Shown here in pieces: positions 19,328 through 29,876 of a stretch of DNA of 64,000 bases; the first letter of the stretch is position 1, and each line of letters starts with the position of its first letter. The notes beneath the pieces were generated by a model. That model was given only the letters and a program-made list of their open reading frames with translations. It was not told the origin of the DNA and ran no database searches. The stretch lies in the NCBI RefSeq assembly GCF_005082825.1, contig NZ_CP034882.1, positions 384,318-448,317 on the forward strand. The letters run 5' to 3'. The stretch comes from Buchnera aphidicola (Brevicoryne brassicae) (GTDB lineage: Bacteria; Pseudomonadota; Gammaproteobacteria; Enterobacterales; Enterobacteriaceae). Position numbers and translations under genes: made by a program.

Positions 19328-21112
19328 ATGTCTCTTGTTAGTATTCAAAACGCTTATTTATCTTTTAGCAATTTAGAAATTTTAAAAAATAGTACATTTT
19401 ATATTAATAAACGTGAAAGAATATGTTTAATTGGTAAAAATGGAGCTGGAAAATCTACTGTTTTAAAAATTATCAATCAAGCACAAGATTTAGATAACGG
19501 GAAAATTTTTTATAAAAAAAACATAAAAATATCTTATTTAGAACAAAAAAATCCTAATAATGTTGATATTTCTATATATGATTTTATTAGTTTAGGACTA
19601 AACCAAGAAAATACAACAAGTAACAATGATATTATATTAAATACAAAAAAAATAAATATAAAAGATCATATAAAAATTATAAAAATAATCGAAATAATTC
19701 AACTAAAAAAAAATACTTTATTATCCGAACTATCTGGTGGTTTATTAAGAAAAGTGACTTTAAGTCGGGTGTTAATAGGACAACCTGATGTATTATTGTT
19801 AGATGAACCTACTAATCATTTAGATATAAAAACAGTAAAATGGTTAGAAAGTTTTTTAAATAAATTTCCTGGAAGTATATTATTTGTGTCACATGATAGA
19901 AATTTTATTCAAAATATATGCACACGTATTATAGATATTGATCGTGGGAAATTAGTTTCTTGGCCAGGAAATTATAAAAATTTTATCAAATTAAAAAATG
20001 AAAGTAATCGTATTGAGAAAACAAAAAAAAAAATATTCGATAAAAATTTAAAAAAAGAAGAAAAATGGATTAGAACAAGTGTTAAAGCACGTTCTACTCG
20101 AAATGAAGGAAGAGTTAAAAGTTTACAAATATTACGAAAAGAAAATGATAATTATCAGAAAATAGAACAATTAGGTAAAATTAAAATAAATGAATCTAAA
20201 AATTATTTAGGAAAAATTCTTTTTAAGTTAGAAAACGTAAACTTTTCTATAAATAATAAATTTATTATTAAAAATTTTTCATCAATAATTGAACACGGTG
20301 ATAAATTAGGATTAATTGGAGATAATGGATGTGGAAAAAGTACAATGATTAAAATTCTCATGGGAGAAAAACAACCTCAAAAAGGAAAAATTTATAAAAA
20401 TACAAGATTAAAAATATCTTATTTTGATCAAAATAGATCTTCTTTAGATCCAAACAAATCTATTATAGAAAATATGAATTATGGAAAAGAACAATATTTA
20501 ATAAAATATTTAAATAATTTTCTTTTTAAACCTAATGAGTTAAAATCATTAGTAAAAACATTATCTGGTGGTCAATGCAACAGATTGTTATTAGCACAAC
20601 TATTTTTACAACCAAGCAATGTTTTAATTCTTGACGAACCTACAAATGACTTAGATTTAGACAGTTTAGAATTATTAGAAAAAATTATTATTAATTACCA
20701 AGGAACTGTTTTAATAGTTAGTCATGATGAAAGTTTTATTCAAAATACCATAAAAAAATGTTGGAAATTTGAAAATGATGGAATAATTAATACTTATATT
20801 GGTAATTGTAACTCTTTTAAAAAAGAAAAAAAAATTTACAAAAAATTAAAAAATAAAAAAAATACTTTTTCTGTAAATATAATACAAAAAAAATTAAAAA
20901 AAGATTTAGATAATATGTTATTTAAAATAGAAAAAACAGAATTTCATATTAAAAAATTACAAAAAGAGATAAATCAAATAAATTTTTTTAAAAACAATTT
21001 AAAAGACAAATTACCAATATTAAAAGCTTTAACTGAAAAAGAAAAAGAACTAGAAACACAAATAATACATTGGGAAGATTTAGAAAAATCTATTATAAAA
21101 TATAAAAATTAA
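19328..21112 (+). CDS. uup: ABC-F ATPase Uup
   Basis: Soluble twin-ATPase protein that acts on the ribosome and, in E. coli, affects transposon excision. It is 594 aa (E. coli 635). First ABC domain: Walker A GKNGAGKST, signature LSGGLLRK, Walker B LLLDEPTNHLD. Second: GDNGCGKST, LSGGQCNR, LILDEPTNDLD. A Lys-rich coiled-coil C-terminal domain (about 500-594) is shortened. No membrane segments. It forms a pair with rlmL and converges on trhO with 27 nt between. Confidence 0.94.
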   Translation: MSLVSIQNAYLSFSNLEILKNSTFYINKRERICLIGKNGAGKSTVLKIINQAQDLDNGKIFYKKNIKISYLEQKNPNNVDISIYDFISLGLNQENTTSNNDIILNTKKINIKDHIKIIKIIEIIQLKKNTLLSELSGGLLRKVTLSRVLIGQPDVLLLDEPTNHLDIKTVKWLESFLNKFPGSILFVSHDRNFIQNICTRIIDIDRGKLVSWPGNYKNFIKLKNESNRIEKTKKKIFDKNLKKEEKWIRTSVKARSTRNEGRVKSLQILRKENDNYQKIEQLGKIKINESKNYLGKILFKLENVNFSINNKFIIKNFSSIIEHGDKLGLIGDNGCGKSTMIKILMGEKQPQKGKIYKNTRLKISYFDQNRSSLDPNKSIIENMNYGKEQYLIKYLNNFLFKPNELKSLVKTLSGGQCNRLLLAQLFLQPSNVLILDEPTNDLDLDSLELLEKIIINYQGTVLIVSHDESFIQNTIKKCWKFENDGIINTYIGNCNSFKKEKKIYKKLKNKKNTFSVNIIQKKLKKDLDNMLFKIEKTEFHIKKLQKEINQINFFKNNLKDKLPILKALTEKEKELETQIIHWEDLEKSIIKYKN

Positions 21113-21139
21113 AATTTAATTAGAATTAATATAATAATA

Positions 21140-22072
21140 TTATGTTTTTTTCATACATTGAAAAGAACAACAATAATTAAAAATATTAGAACAATTTATA
21201 CACTGAATAAAAAGAAGATGACATGAATTATTTTTACAATTTACATAAATATCTGAAGGTTTTTGGCACTGATTACAATATGATATTATTTCATTAGAAA
21301 TTTTTTCAGACATACGATAATCAAAAACAAAATTTTTCCCTTTAAAAAGAATTGGTAAATTGTTTTTTTTAGCGTCATGTACATAACCAATAATTCCACC
21401 TTCTAAATGATAAATATATTTAAAACCGTTAAAACGCATCCAAGCAGTGGCCTTTTCACAACGAATTCCACCGGTACAGTACATGACAATTTTTTTATTT
21501 TTAGCATGTTGCATTATTTTTATAACTTTTTGCAATTGTTCTCGAAAGGTTGAACTTTCAATTTCTATTGCATTTTCAAAATGACCAATTGCATATTCAT
21601 AAGAATTTCTCATATCGATAAAGATTGTTTTTTTGTCATTTAACATCAAGTTAACTTGTTTTGATTTAATATAAACACCAACATTTTTAGGATTAAAAAA
21701 ATGCTCTTCGATTCCATCTGATACAATTTTTTTTCTTGTTTTAACTGAAAGTACCCAGAAAGATTTTTTATTATTTAATGATTTATTGATACGTAAATTA
21801 TTTAATTTTGAATCTAATTGATATAAAAAACTCTTTATAAAAGAATAGTTTTTTACTGGTACACTTATCTGCGCATTAATGCCTTCATTCGCAATATAAA
21901 TTCTTCCTAAAACATTATTTTTATAAAAATTTTGATAAATTTTATCTCGATATTCTTGAGGGTTTTTTATGTTAAAATATTTATAAAAAGATAAAGTTAA
22001 ACGTTCTATTATTTCAGATAACATTCGTTTTTTTAATTCTTTTTTAGAAATAACATTATGTAAAACTGACAT
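21140..22072 (-). CDS. trhO: tRNA uridine-34 hydroxylase TrhO (YceA)
   Basis: Rhodanese-type enzyme that forms 5-hydroxyuridine at tRNA position 34. It is 310 aa (E. coli 350). The N-terminus MSVLHNVISKKELKKRM and the rhodanese loop VMYCTGGIRCEKATAW with the catalytic Cys are conserved. A Cys-rich segment (CNQCQKPSD...CHLLFIQC) follows. The basic C-terminal tail of E. coli YceA, about 40 residues, is missing after CSFQC. Confidence 0.93.
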   Translation of the reverse strand: MSVLHNVISKKELKKRMLSEIIERLTLSFYKYFNIKNPQEYRDKIYQNFYKNNVLGRIYIANEGINAQISVPVKNYSFIKSFLYQLDSKLNNLRINKSLNNKKSFWVLSVKTRKKIVSDGIEEHFFNPKNVGVYIKSKQVNLMLNDKKTIFIDMRNSYEYAIGHFENAIEIESSTFREQLQKVIKIMQHAKNKKIVMYCTGGIRCEKATAWMRFNGFKYIYHLEGGIIGYVHDAKKNNLPILFKGKNFVFDYRMSEKISNEIISYCNQCQKPSDIYVNCKNNSCHLLFIQCINCSNIFNYCCSFQCMKKT

Positions 22073-22178
22073 TAAAAAATACCTTCAGTTGTAATTAATA
22101 AAAATGATTTAAAATTATTAATAATATTATTTTTTTTAAAATATACTCATATGAACTTATTCAAAAATAAAAATATTA

Positions 22179-25043
22179 TTATATATGAGATAAATTTGTA
22201 AATTTTTTTATCTGTTGAGATAATTCTGTATATATTTTATTTAATTTCAATAATTTATTTTTTTCTTGATTTACTATTTTTTCTGGAGCATAGAGTACAA
22301 ATTTTTTATTTAAAAGTTTTTCTTGTATAACTAAAATATTGCTTTGAATTTTTTGTTCTTCTTTTTTTAATCTTATCAATTCTACTTTTACATCTACTAA
22401 TTTTAATATAGGAATCATTACTTCCATTTCATTAATTATTTTCTTTATATATAAATTTTCATCATATTTTTCAAACAATATTGTAATACTTTCTAAAAAA
22501 GCTATTTTTTTTAAAAATAAAATATTTTCGTTAATAATATTTTTTTGCTCAAAAGTTGTATTATAAAAAAATAATGGTAGTAATTTACTAGAATTAACAC
22601 GCATATTAGTTCTAACTTGTCTTAAAAAAATAACTATTTCTTTTATCCAATTCACGTCATTGACCACTTTTTCATCAATTAATTTACTATTATATTTTGG
22701 AAAAGTTTGTAACATAATTGTTTTTTCTTTTATATTAGTAATTGATTTTATACGTTGCCAAATCGCTTCTGTTATAAATGGAATAACAGGATGACATAGT
22801 CTTAAAACTAATTCTAAAGTATAAACTAAAATATTTTTAGTAGTATAAATTTGTTTATCAGAACCATCTTTAATAATTATTTTTGTAAATTCTAAATACC
22901 AATCACAAAACACATTCCAAATAAAATCATATAAAACATTAGCAGCAATATCAAAACGATAAGTATCTAATGCATCACGATATGATTTAACTGTATTATT
23001 AAGTTGTATCAAAATCCATTTATTTATTAACAACATATCCTCTGTAAAATCAACTGTAAAAAAATGATGATTTTTAGTGTTTATTAAAACAAATCGACTA
23101 GCATTCCAAAGTTTATTACAAAAATTTCGATACCCTTTTAATCTATTCATATCCCAATTTATATCACGTGTGTTAGACGCTAATGCAAAAAAGGTAAAAC
23201 GTAATGCATCGGTTCCAGTCGAATTAATACCCTTAGGAAATTGTTTTTTAGTACGTTGAATAATTTTATTAGATAAATTTGATTGCAATAAATTACTCGT
23301 TCTTTTTGCAATTAAATTCTCTAAAGAAATTCCATCTATCATATCTAATGGGTCGATTACATTACCTTTTGATTTTGACATTTTGATGCCTTGATCATCT
23401 CGAATTAATCCTGTTATATAAACATTTTTAAATGGTACTTCAGGTTTTCCCTTATCATCTTTAATAAGATACATTGTCAACATAATCATTCTAGCAATCC
23501 AAAAAAAAATAATATCAAAACCACTTACTAAGACATCAGTAGAATGAAAAATTTTTAAAAATGTTGTTTTTTTAGGCCAACCTAAAGTAGAAAAAGTCCA
23601 TAATCCAGAAGAAAACCATGTATCTAATACATCTTCATCTTGTTTTAATAAGATTTTTTTTGATAAAGAGTATTGTTTACGTATTGTTTCTTCATCTTGT
23701 CCAACATATATATTTTTTTTATCATCATACCATATAGGAATTCTATGACCCCACCATAATTGACGAGAAATACACCAATCTTCGATATTATTCATCCAAG
23801 ATGAATACATACTTTCATATTGTTTAGGTATAAATTTTATTTTCTTTTCTTTAACAGCATTAAGAGCTACTTTAGCCATTTTCAATGTTTTTAAATACCA
23901 TTGATTTGTGAGAATAGGTTGAATAATGGCGCCACTTCGATCACTATAAGGAATAGTAATTTCACATTCTTCTACTTGTTTTAATAATCCCAATTTTTTA
24001 ATTTCTTCGATAATTTTAATTCGTGCAGATAAAATATCTAATTTTTGAAAAGAAATTGGAATAGAACTACTATATACATCAGATTTTTTTCCATTATAAT
24101 CATAAACATCAGAAACGCATTTAATTTTTCCATCAAAAGAAAAAACGTTAATCATGGGTAATTTATGATTAAACCCTACTTTATAATCATTAAAATCATG
24201 TGCTGGTGTGATCTTAACGCAACCTGTTCCCTTATCTATATCAGCATATTCATCTCCAATAATCGGAATAATTCTATCAACTAAAGGACATTTTACGAAT
24301 TGACCAATAAATTGGTTATATTTATTATCTTTAGGATTTACTGCAATAGCTGTATCTCCTAATAAAGTTTCAGGTCTAGTTGTACAAACTATTAAATATT
24401 TAATATTGTAATTTGAAAAAACATTATTTTTAACAATTGGATATTTAATTAACCATCTTTTACCTTTTTCTAAACGATGTTTAACTTCTAAATCTGATAT
24501 TACGGTTTCTAATTTTGAATCCCAGTGTACTAACCTTTTTTTTTGATAAATAAAGTTATTTTTATAAAATATAATAAACGCTTCTCTAACAGCAAAAGAG
24601 ATATCAGGATCTAAAGTAAATTTTTCACGATCCCAATCAGCAGAAATTCCTAAACGTCGCATTTGTTTAGTTACAATACTATTGTATTTTTTTTTCCAAA
24701 TCCAAACTTTTTTAATAAAATCGTCTCTACTGTAGTCTTTTTTAGTTTTTTTTTCTTCTAAAAATATTTGACGCTCAACTAATATTTGTGTTGCTATTCC
24801 AGCATGATCTGTTCCAATTTGCCAAAGAGTATTTTTTCCTTGCATCCTATGATAACGAACTAATACATCCATAATTGTTTGTTGAAAAGCATGTCCCATA
24901 TGCAAATTGCCTGTAATATTAGGAGGTGGCATCATAATACAAAAAGTTGGTTTTTTTAGATTATTAGGTTTAAAGTATCCATTTTTTTCCCAAAAATCAT
25001 ATAAAGACTCTTCAATATATTTAGGATTATAATTTTTTTTCAT
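22179..25043 (-). CDS. valS: Valyl-tRNA synthetase
   Basis: Class Ia synthetase, 954 aa (E. coli 951). The HIGH motif is in PPPNITGNLHMGHAFQ and the KMSKS motif in GIKMSKSKGNVIDP. The CP1 editing domain (about 190-330, including TTRPETLLGDTAI and GTGCVKITPAHDFNDY) is intact. A C-terminal coiled-coil arm rich in Lys and Glu (about 890-954) is present. It lies downstream of pepA; E. coli holC, normally between them, is missing (60-nt gap). Confidence 0.98.
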   Translation of the reverse strand: MKKNYNPKYIEESLYDFWEKNGYFKPNNLKKPTFCIMMPPPNITGNLHMGHAFQQTIMDVLVRYHRMQGKNTLWQIGTDHAGIATQILVERQIFLEEKKTKKDYSRDDFIKKVWIWKKKYNSIVTKQMRRLGISADWDREKFTLDPDISFAVREAFIIFYKNNFIYQKKRLVHWDSKLETVISDLEVKHRLEKGKRWLIKYPIVKNNVFSNYNIKYLIVCTTRPETLLGDTAIAVNPKDNKYNQFIGQFVKCPLVDRIIPIIGDEYADIDKGTGCVKITPAHDFNDYKVGFNHKLPMINVFSFDGKIKCVSDVYDYNGKKSDVYSSSIPISFQKLDILSARIKIIEEIKKLGLLKQVEECEITIPYSDRSGAIIQPILTNQWYLKTLKMAKVALNAVKEKKIKFIPKQYESMYSSWMNNIEDWCISRQLWWGHRIPIWYDDKKNIYVGQDEETIRKQYSLSKKILLKQDEDVLDTWFSSGLWTFSTLGWPKKTTFLKIFHSTDVLVSGFDIIFFWIARMIMLTMYLIKDDKGKPEVPFKNVYITGLIRDDQGIKMSKSKGNVIDPLDMIDGISLENLIAKRTSNLLQSNLSNKIIQRTKKQFPKGINSTGTDALRFTFFALASNTRDINWDMNRLKGYRNFCNKLWNASRFVLINTKNHHFFTVDFTEDMLLINKWILIQLNNTVKSYRDALDTYRFDIAANVLYDFIWNVFCDWYLEFTKIIIKDGSDKQIYTTKNILVYTLELVLRLCHPVIPFITEAIWQRIKSITNIKEKTIMLQTFPKYNSKLIDEKVVNDVNWIKEIVIFLRQVRTNMRVNSSKLLPLFFYNTTFEQKNIINENILFLKKIAFLESITILFEKYDENLYIKKIINEMEVMIPILKLVDVKVELIRLKKEEQKIQSNILVIQEKLLNKKFVLYAPEKIVNQEKNKLLKLNKIYTELSQQIKKFTNLSHI

Positions 25044-25103
25044 TTTATTTCACTATTTATAAATAAAAAGAAGATATTACCATATTATAAAAAAGATAAT
25101 GTA

Positions 25104-26612
25104 TTAATATATATTATTTAGTTGATTCAATAAAAATTGACATAAGAGTTCAACAGGACGACCAGTAGCGCCTTTATCTGTTCCTGATTTCCAAGCAGTT
25201 CCTGCAATATCTAAATGTGCCCAATTATATTTTTTTGCAAAATTAGAAAGAAAACAAGCTGCAGTTATAGCACCAGCCTTACCATTTCCTACATTAGAAA
25301 AATCTGCAATAGAAGAACTTATTTGTTTTTGATATTCTGAAAATAAAGGTAGACGCCATATTTTATCATCTGTTTCTTTTGAAGATTTTTTAAATTCATT
25401 AGCTAAATATTCATTATTTGTAAAAAAACCACTTACAGATTCTCCCAATGCTATCACACATGCTCCGGTTAATGTAGCAATGTCAATAACCACGTTTGGA
25501 GAAAAACGTTCTACATATGTTAATACATCACATAATACTAAACGTCCTTCGGCATCAGTATTTAATACTTCTACTGTTTTACCTGACATAGTCGTCAAGA
25601 CATCTCCTGGTCTAAAAGAATTACTTCCTGGCATGTTTTCACATCCAGCTAAAACTCCTATAATTGTCAAAGGTAATTTTAATTCAGCTACCATAATTAT
25701 AACTCCATAAACTGCTGCAGCACCAGACATATCATATTTCATTTCATGCATATTTAATGCTGGTTTGATAGATATTCCTCCAGAATCAAAAGTTAAACCT
25801 TTTCCTATTAATACAATTGTTTTATCATTACTAGTATTATTGTTTCCAGAATATTTTATTACAGACATAAATGGTTTATTTTTAGATCCATCTCCAACAG
25901 ATACATAAGCATTCATTCCTAATTTTTTCATTTGTTCCATATTAATTACTTCAACAATAACATTTTCTGGGTATTTTTTAGACAGTTTTTTTGCTTTATA
26001 AGATAAATATAAAGGATTACAAATATTAGGTGGTAAATTATTAATATTTTTAGTAGATACTATTCCAGTGTTAATAGCTAATGCATGTTTTAAAGATTTC
26101 TTTGCTATAAATAATTCATTTTCTTTTAAGATGTTTAATATAATTGCATTAAAATGAATATTCTTTTTAAGAACATGATTTATTTTTGTGATTCTATATA
26201 AATATTCATGTATAAAAAGAGTTATTGATCTAATTAACCAATATATATTATTTTCACTATTAATATCTATTTCAGAAAAAGAACATATAATATTTTTTAC
26301 AGATGTTTTTTTCAATTTTTTTATGATATTTTTAAATATTTCTTTTAAAATCGATCTAGTAACTTTACTTTCTTTTCCTAAACCTACTAAAAGTATTCTT
26401 TTAGAAAAAATTCTAGGAACATTGTATAACATAATTGTTTCACCTACTTCACCTTTAATATCACCTAATTTTAGTAAAGAAGTAATATAACCACCACTGC
26501 ATTTATCTAAGTAATTAGCAGAAATAGAAAGTTTGCATGAATCAAACAGACCAATTATTATACAATCTGTCTTTTCTTTATCTAAAAAACAGTTTTTTAC
26601 AAGAAATTTCAT
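25104..26612 (-). CDS. pepA: Leucyl aminopeptidase PepA
   Basis: M17 di-metal aminopeptidase, 502 aa (E. coli 503). Metal and catalytic motifs: GKGLTFDSGGISIKPA, MKYDMSGAAA and NTDAEGRLVL. The C-terminal catalytic half is well conserved and the N-terminal half is divergent. In E. coli PepA also binds DNA (Xer recombination, carAB control). I cannot judge from sequence whether this second role persists. Divergent from argI. Confidence 0.96.
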   Translation of the reverse strand: MKFLVKNCFLDKEKTDCIIIGLFDSCKLSISANYLDKCSGGYITSLLKLGDIKGEVGETIMLYNVPRIFSKRILLVGLGKESKVTRSILKEIFKNIIKKLKKTSVKNIICSFSEIDINSENNIYWLIRSITLFIHEYLYRITKINHVLKKNIHFNAIILNILKENELFIAKKSLKHALAINTGIVSTKNINNLPPNICNPLYLSYKAKKLSKKYPENVIVEVINMEQMKKLGMNAYVSVGDGSKNKPFMSVIKYSGNNNTSNDKTIVLIGKGLTFDSGGISIKPALNMHEMKYDMSGAAAVYGVIIMVAELKLPLTIIGVLAGCENMPGSNSFRPGDVLTTMSGKTVEVLNTDAEGRLVLCDVLTYVERFSPNVVIDIATLTGACVIALGESVSGFFTNNEYLANEFKKSSKETDDKIWRLPLFSEYQKQISSSIADFSNVGNGKAGAITAACFLSNFAKKYNWAHLDIAGTAWKSGTDKGATGRPVELLCQFLLNQLNNIY

Positions 26613-26672
26613 GATATTTACTCTATTTAAAGTATAATTTTTTTATATTTAACAATATCTATTATTATTAAC

Positions 26673-26712
26673 ATTACTACAATATAAAAAAATATTATAT
26701 ACTAGTAGTAAT
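26673..26712 (+). promoter_or_regulatory. Nested inverted repeat upstream of argI
   Basis: ATTACTAC (26673-26680) pairs with GTAGTAAT (26705-26712). Inside, AATAT (26681-26685) pairs with ATATT (26692-26696). It lies 80 nt before argI in the pepA-argI divergent spacer (26613-26791). It is not an ARG box (ArgR site) as far as I can tell. It could be a leader hairpin or an operator. Confidence 0.35.
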
Positions 26713-26791
26713 ATTTTTATTTTTAATAAAATTTTTAATTTAAATTTAATTTTATTAAAAATATATTTTTATAATACTGAGACTTTAGAAT

Positions 26792-27808
26792 ATGAATAAT
26801 CTTTATCATCGTAATTGTTTAAGATTATTAGATTTTTCCTCTCTAGAATTAAAAACAATTATAAAATTAGCTCAAAAATTAAAAAAAGATAAAAAAAATA
26901 ATAAAGAAATTCAATTACTTAAAAAAAAGAATATAGCTTTAATTTTTGAAAAAGAATCCACTCGTACAAGATGCTCTTTTGAAATTGCTGCATTTGATCA
27001 AGGGGCACATGTTACTTATCTTGGACCTGGTAGTACACATTTAGGATCAAAAGAATCAATTCAGGATACAGCAAAAGTACTTGGTCGATTATATGATGGT
27101 ATTCAATATAGAGGTCATCAACATAGAACAATAGAAATTTTAGCAAAATACTCAAAAGCACCAGTATGGAACGGTTTAACCGAAAAATTTCATCCTACAC
27201 AATTACTTGCTGATTTGATGACTATTAAAGAAATATATCCTAAAAGAAAATTTAATGAAATAAAATGTGCATATGTTGGTGACACACGTAATAATATGGG
27301 GAACAGTTTTTTAGAAGCAGCATCACTAATTGGACTAGATTTACGTTTAGTATCTCCTGAAGAATGCTGGCCACAAAAAGAATTGTTTGCATTTTGCCAA
27401 GAAAAAGCAAAAGAAAAAAAAGGTAAAATAATATGTACTGAAAATATTAAAAAGGGTGTAGAATATGCAGATTTCATCTATACTGACGTTTGGGTTTCTA
27501 TGGGAGAATCTGAAAAAACATGGAAAAAAAGAATTCAGTTATTAAAATCTTATCAAGTTAATGACTTTATGTTAAATGCGACTAAAAATTCTCAAGTAAA
27601 AATATTACATTGTCTTCCTGCTTTACACGATCAACAAACAGACATAGGAAGATCTATATTAAAACAATATGGATTTGAAAATGGAATGGAGATAACAGAC
27701 AATATTTTTCAAAAACATGAAGAAACCATTTTTGAACAAGCAGAAAATAGATTACATACTATAAAAGCCATTCTTGTATCTAGTCTATCAAAAACAATTA
27801 GCTTGTAA
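26792..27808 (+). CDS. argI: Ornithine carbamoyltransferase
   Basis: Makes citrulline from ornithine and carbamoyl phosphate. It is 338 aa (E. coli ArgI 334). Carbamoyl-phosphate motif [19 protein letters not shown], the DVWVSMGE block and ornithine-binding HCLPALHD are intact. The neighbourhood of valS, pepA and pyrBI is that of E. coli argI rather than argF, hence the symbol. It sits next to aspartate carbamoyltransferase, which shares the carbamoyl-phosphate substrate. Confidence 0.95.
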   Translation: MNNLYHRNCLRLLDFSSLELKTIIKLAQKLKKDKKNNKEIQLLKKKNIALIFEKESTRTRCSFEIAAFDQGAHVTYLGPGSTHLGSKESIQDTAKVLGRLYDGIQYRGHQHRTIEILAKYSKAPVWNGLTEKFHPTQLLADLMTIKEIYPKRKFNEIKCAYVGDTRNNMGNSFLEAASLIGLDLRLVSPEECWPQKELFAFCQEKAKEKKGKIICTENIKKGVEYADFIYTDVWVSMGESEKTWKKRIQLLKSYQVNDFMLNATKNSQVKILHCLPALHDQQTDIGRSILKQYGFENGMEITDNIFQKHEETIFEQAENRLHTIKAILVSSLSKTISL

Positions 27809-27866
27809 AACACTGTAAATACACTTAAAATTAAATATTTTTAATAATATTGTTTATGTACATATG

Positions 27867-27895
27867 TTGACTAGTTATCAAATATTTTTTATAGG
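27867..27895 (+). promoter_or_regulatory. Probable pyrBI promoter
   Basis: TTGACT (27867-27872), a 17-nt spacer and TATAGG (27890-27895), 66 nt before the pyrB start. The match to sigma-70 consensus is 5/6 and 4/6. No clear attenuator hairpin with a T run follows, unlike the UTP-sensitive attenuator ahead of E. coli pyrBI. Confidence 0.5.
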
Positions 27896-27960
27896 GTTTT
27901 ATATTTATATACTAAAAGTATCACATAGTTTCTTTTCTGAAATTACTAAGGAAAACAAAG

Positions 27961-28890
27961 TTGAGAAATCCTTTATTCAAAAAGAATATTATTTCGATTA
28001 ATGAACTTAAACGCAACGAACTAGAGTTAGTTTTAAAAAAATCTGAAATTCTTAAAAAAAAACCACAACCTAATTTATTAAAAAATAAAATTATAGCTAG
28101 TTGTTTTTTTGAAGCGTCTACTCGTACTCGTTTATCATTTGAAACAGCCGTTTATCGATTAGGAGCGTCAATAATAGGATTTCCTGATGGAAACAATATT
28201 TCTTTAAAAAAAAAAGGAGAAACATTATCAGATACTATATCAGTAATTAGTTCTTACGTTGATGCAATTATTATTCGACATCCTCAAGAAGGATCTGCAC
28301 GTTTAGCGACTGAGTTTTCTAATGGAACACCAATATTTAATGCAGGAGATGGAGCAAATCAACATCCAACACAAACACTTTTAGATCTATTTACTATTAA
28401 AGAAACTCAAGATAGACTTTCTCATTTAAATATTGCCATGGTTGGAGATCTGAAATATGGAAGAACAGTACACTCATTAACGCAAGCACTAGCTAAATTT
28501 AAAGATAATAAATTTTTTTTTATTTCACCTGATGCATTAATCATGCCAAATTACATTAATGATATGCTTCAAAAAAAAGAAATTTTTTGGAAAAGATGCA
28601 AAAATATTGAAGAAATAATTTCTGAAATAGATATTCTTTATATGACACGAGTTCAAAAAGAAAGACTTGATTCTACTGAATATGCAAATGCTAAATCAAA
28701 ATTTGTACTACATGTTAAAACTTTGAAACATGCACGTAAAAATTTAAAAATATTACATCCTCTTCCTCGTATAGATGAAATAGATTATGATGTAGATCAA
28801 ACACCGTATGCATGGTATTTTAAACAAGCAGCAAATGGAATTTATGCTCGTCAAGCTATTTTATCTTTAGTATTAATAGAGAAACACTAA
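27961..28890 (+). CDS. pyrB: Aspartate carbamoyltransferase catalytic subunit
   Basis: First committed step of pyrimidine synthesis, 309 aa (E. coli 311). The start is TTG at 27961 after ACTAAGGA; it gives the family start [15 protein letters not shown]. Motifs: carbamoyl-phosphate [10 protein letters not shown], the SLKKKGETL loop, [12 protein letters not shown] and [10 protein letters not shown]. The regulatory subunit pyrI follows by 10 nt, so the allosteric holoenzyme should form. Confidence 0.96.
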   Translation: MRNPLFKKNIISINELKRNELELVLKKSEILKKKPQPNLLKNKIIASCFFEASTRTRLSFETAVYRLGASIIGFPDGNNISLKKKGETLSDTISVISSYVDAIIIRHPQEGSARLATEFSNGTPIFNAGDGANQHPTQTLLDLFTIKETQDRLSHLNIAMVGDLKYGRTVHSLTQALAKFKDNKFFFISPDALIMPNYINDMLQKKEIFWKRCKNIEEIISEIDILYMTRVQKERLDSTEYANAKSKFVLHVKTLKHARKNLKILHPLPRIDEIDYDVDQTPYAWYFKQAANGIYARQAILSLVLIEKH

Positions 28891-28900
28891 GAACAAAAGT

Positions 28901-29362
28901 ATGCAAATTAATAAACTTCAAGTAGAAGCAATTAGATCTGGTAGCGTAATCGATCATATCCCAGCTCATATAGGATTTAAGTTACTATCATTGTTTAGAT
29001 TTACAGAAACAGAAAAACGTATCACTATAGGTTTAAACTTACCTTCTAAAAAATTAGGGAAAAAAGATATTATTAAAATTGAAAATACTTTTTTAAGTGA
29101 TGATCAAATTAATCAATTAGCAATTTATGCTCCGCATGCAACTGTAAATTATATTAATGAATACAATCTAGTCGGAAAAACCTTTCCTACTCTACCTAAA
29201 AAAATAGATAGAATTCTCATTTGTCCAAATAGTAATTGTGTGAGTCATCATAATTTCATTACTTCTAGTTTTATTTTTAAAAAAAATAAATTTTCTAATA
29301 TGGATTTAAAATGTAAATATTGTGAAAAAGAATTTCCTAAAAACATAGTGTTATCATATTGA
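28901..29362 (+). CDS. pyrI: Aspartate carbamoyltransferase regulatory subunit
   Basis: Binds CTP/ATP and transmits feedback to PyrB. It is 153 aa, like E. coli. The N-terminal nucleotide-binding domain starts [20 protein letters not shown]. The C-terminal zinc domain keeps four Cys (CPNSNC and CKYCEKEF). Retention of the regulatory gene implies pyrimidine synthesis is still feedback controlled, in contrast with the altered PheA regulatory domain in this window. Confidence 0.96.
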   Translation: MQINKLQVEAIRSGSVIDHIPAHIGFKLLSLFRFTETEKRITIGLNLPSKKLGKKDIIKIENTFLSDDQINQLAIYAPHATVNYINEYNLVGKTFPTLPKKIDRILICPNSNCVSHHNFITSSFIFKKNKFSNMDLKCKYCEKEFPKNIVLSY

Positions 29363-29403
29363 TAATTGTAATTGTTATATTAAATATATAAAAATGGTAT
29401 TAT

Positions 29404-29802
29404 ATGAATTATATAATTAAAACTAAAAATGCACCTAAACCCATTGGTCCTTATTCACAAGCTATAAAAATTGATAATTTTATTATGTTGTCTGGGCAAA
29501 TACCTATTGATGTAAAGTCTAATTACATTCCAAAAAATATTGCTGAACAAACGTATGTTGTATTAACTAATATAAAGTCAATTTTAATTGAATCAGGATT
29601 CTTAGTTAAGGATATTATAAAAACAACAGTTTTTACTACCGAATTAAAAAAAATTGATATTATCAATGAAATTTATATGAAATTTTTTTTAGATAATGAT
29701 TCAAAATTTCCTGCTAGATCGTGTATAGAAGTTCAAGCACTTCCTAAAAATGTAAAAATAGAAATTGAAGCAACAGCATTTAAAAAAATTAATTCAATAT
29801 AA
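29404..29802 (+). CDS. ridA: Enamine/imine deaminase RidA (YjgF)
   Basis: YjgF/YER057c/UK114 protein, 132 aa (E. coli 128). It removes reactive 2-aminoacrylate made by PLP enzymes. It starts IIKTKNAPKPIGPYSQAI; the active-site Arg and Glu of the family lie in FPARSCIEVQALP and EIEATA. It follows pyrI by 41 nt, the E. coli pyrBI-ridA order, and converges on deaD. Confidence 0.94.
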   Translation: MNYIIKTKNAPKPIGPYSQAIKIDNFIMLSGQIPIDVKSNYIPKNIAEQTYVVLTNIKSILIESGFLVKDIIKTTVFTTELKKIDIINEIYMKFFLDNDSKFPARSCIEVQALPKNVKIEIEATAFKKINSI

Positions 29803-29845
29803 AAATATATTTTTCCATTAATATTATTTAAAATAAATTGTTTAA

Positions 29846-29864
29846 TATGCCGCAAAGCGGCATA
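29846..29864 (-). terminator. GC-rich hairpin, deaD terminator
   Basis: TATGCCGC (29846-29853), AAA, GCGGCATA (29857-29864): an 8-bp perfect stem with five G:C pairs, striking in this sequence. It lies 12 nt after the deaD stop on the minus strand. Downstream in that direction the RNA reads AUUAAACAAUUUAUUUU, so the T tract is imperfect. It may also block read-through from ridA. Confidence 0.75.
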
Positions 29865-29876
29865 GAAAATAAAAAA

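Noticed and set aside
27864..28001. 45-codon frame overlapping the pyrB start, similar in length to E. coli pyrL
   Set aside because: No similarity to PyrL that I can see; it overlaps the likely -35 box and has no Shine-Dalgarno or attenuator hairpin.
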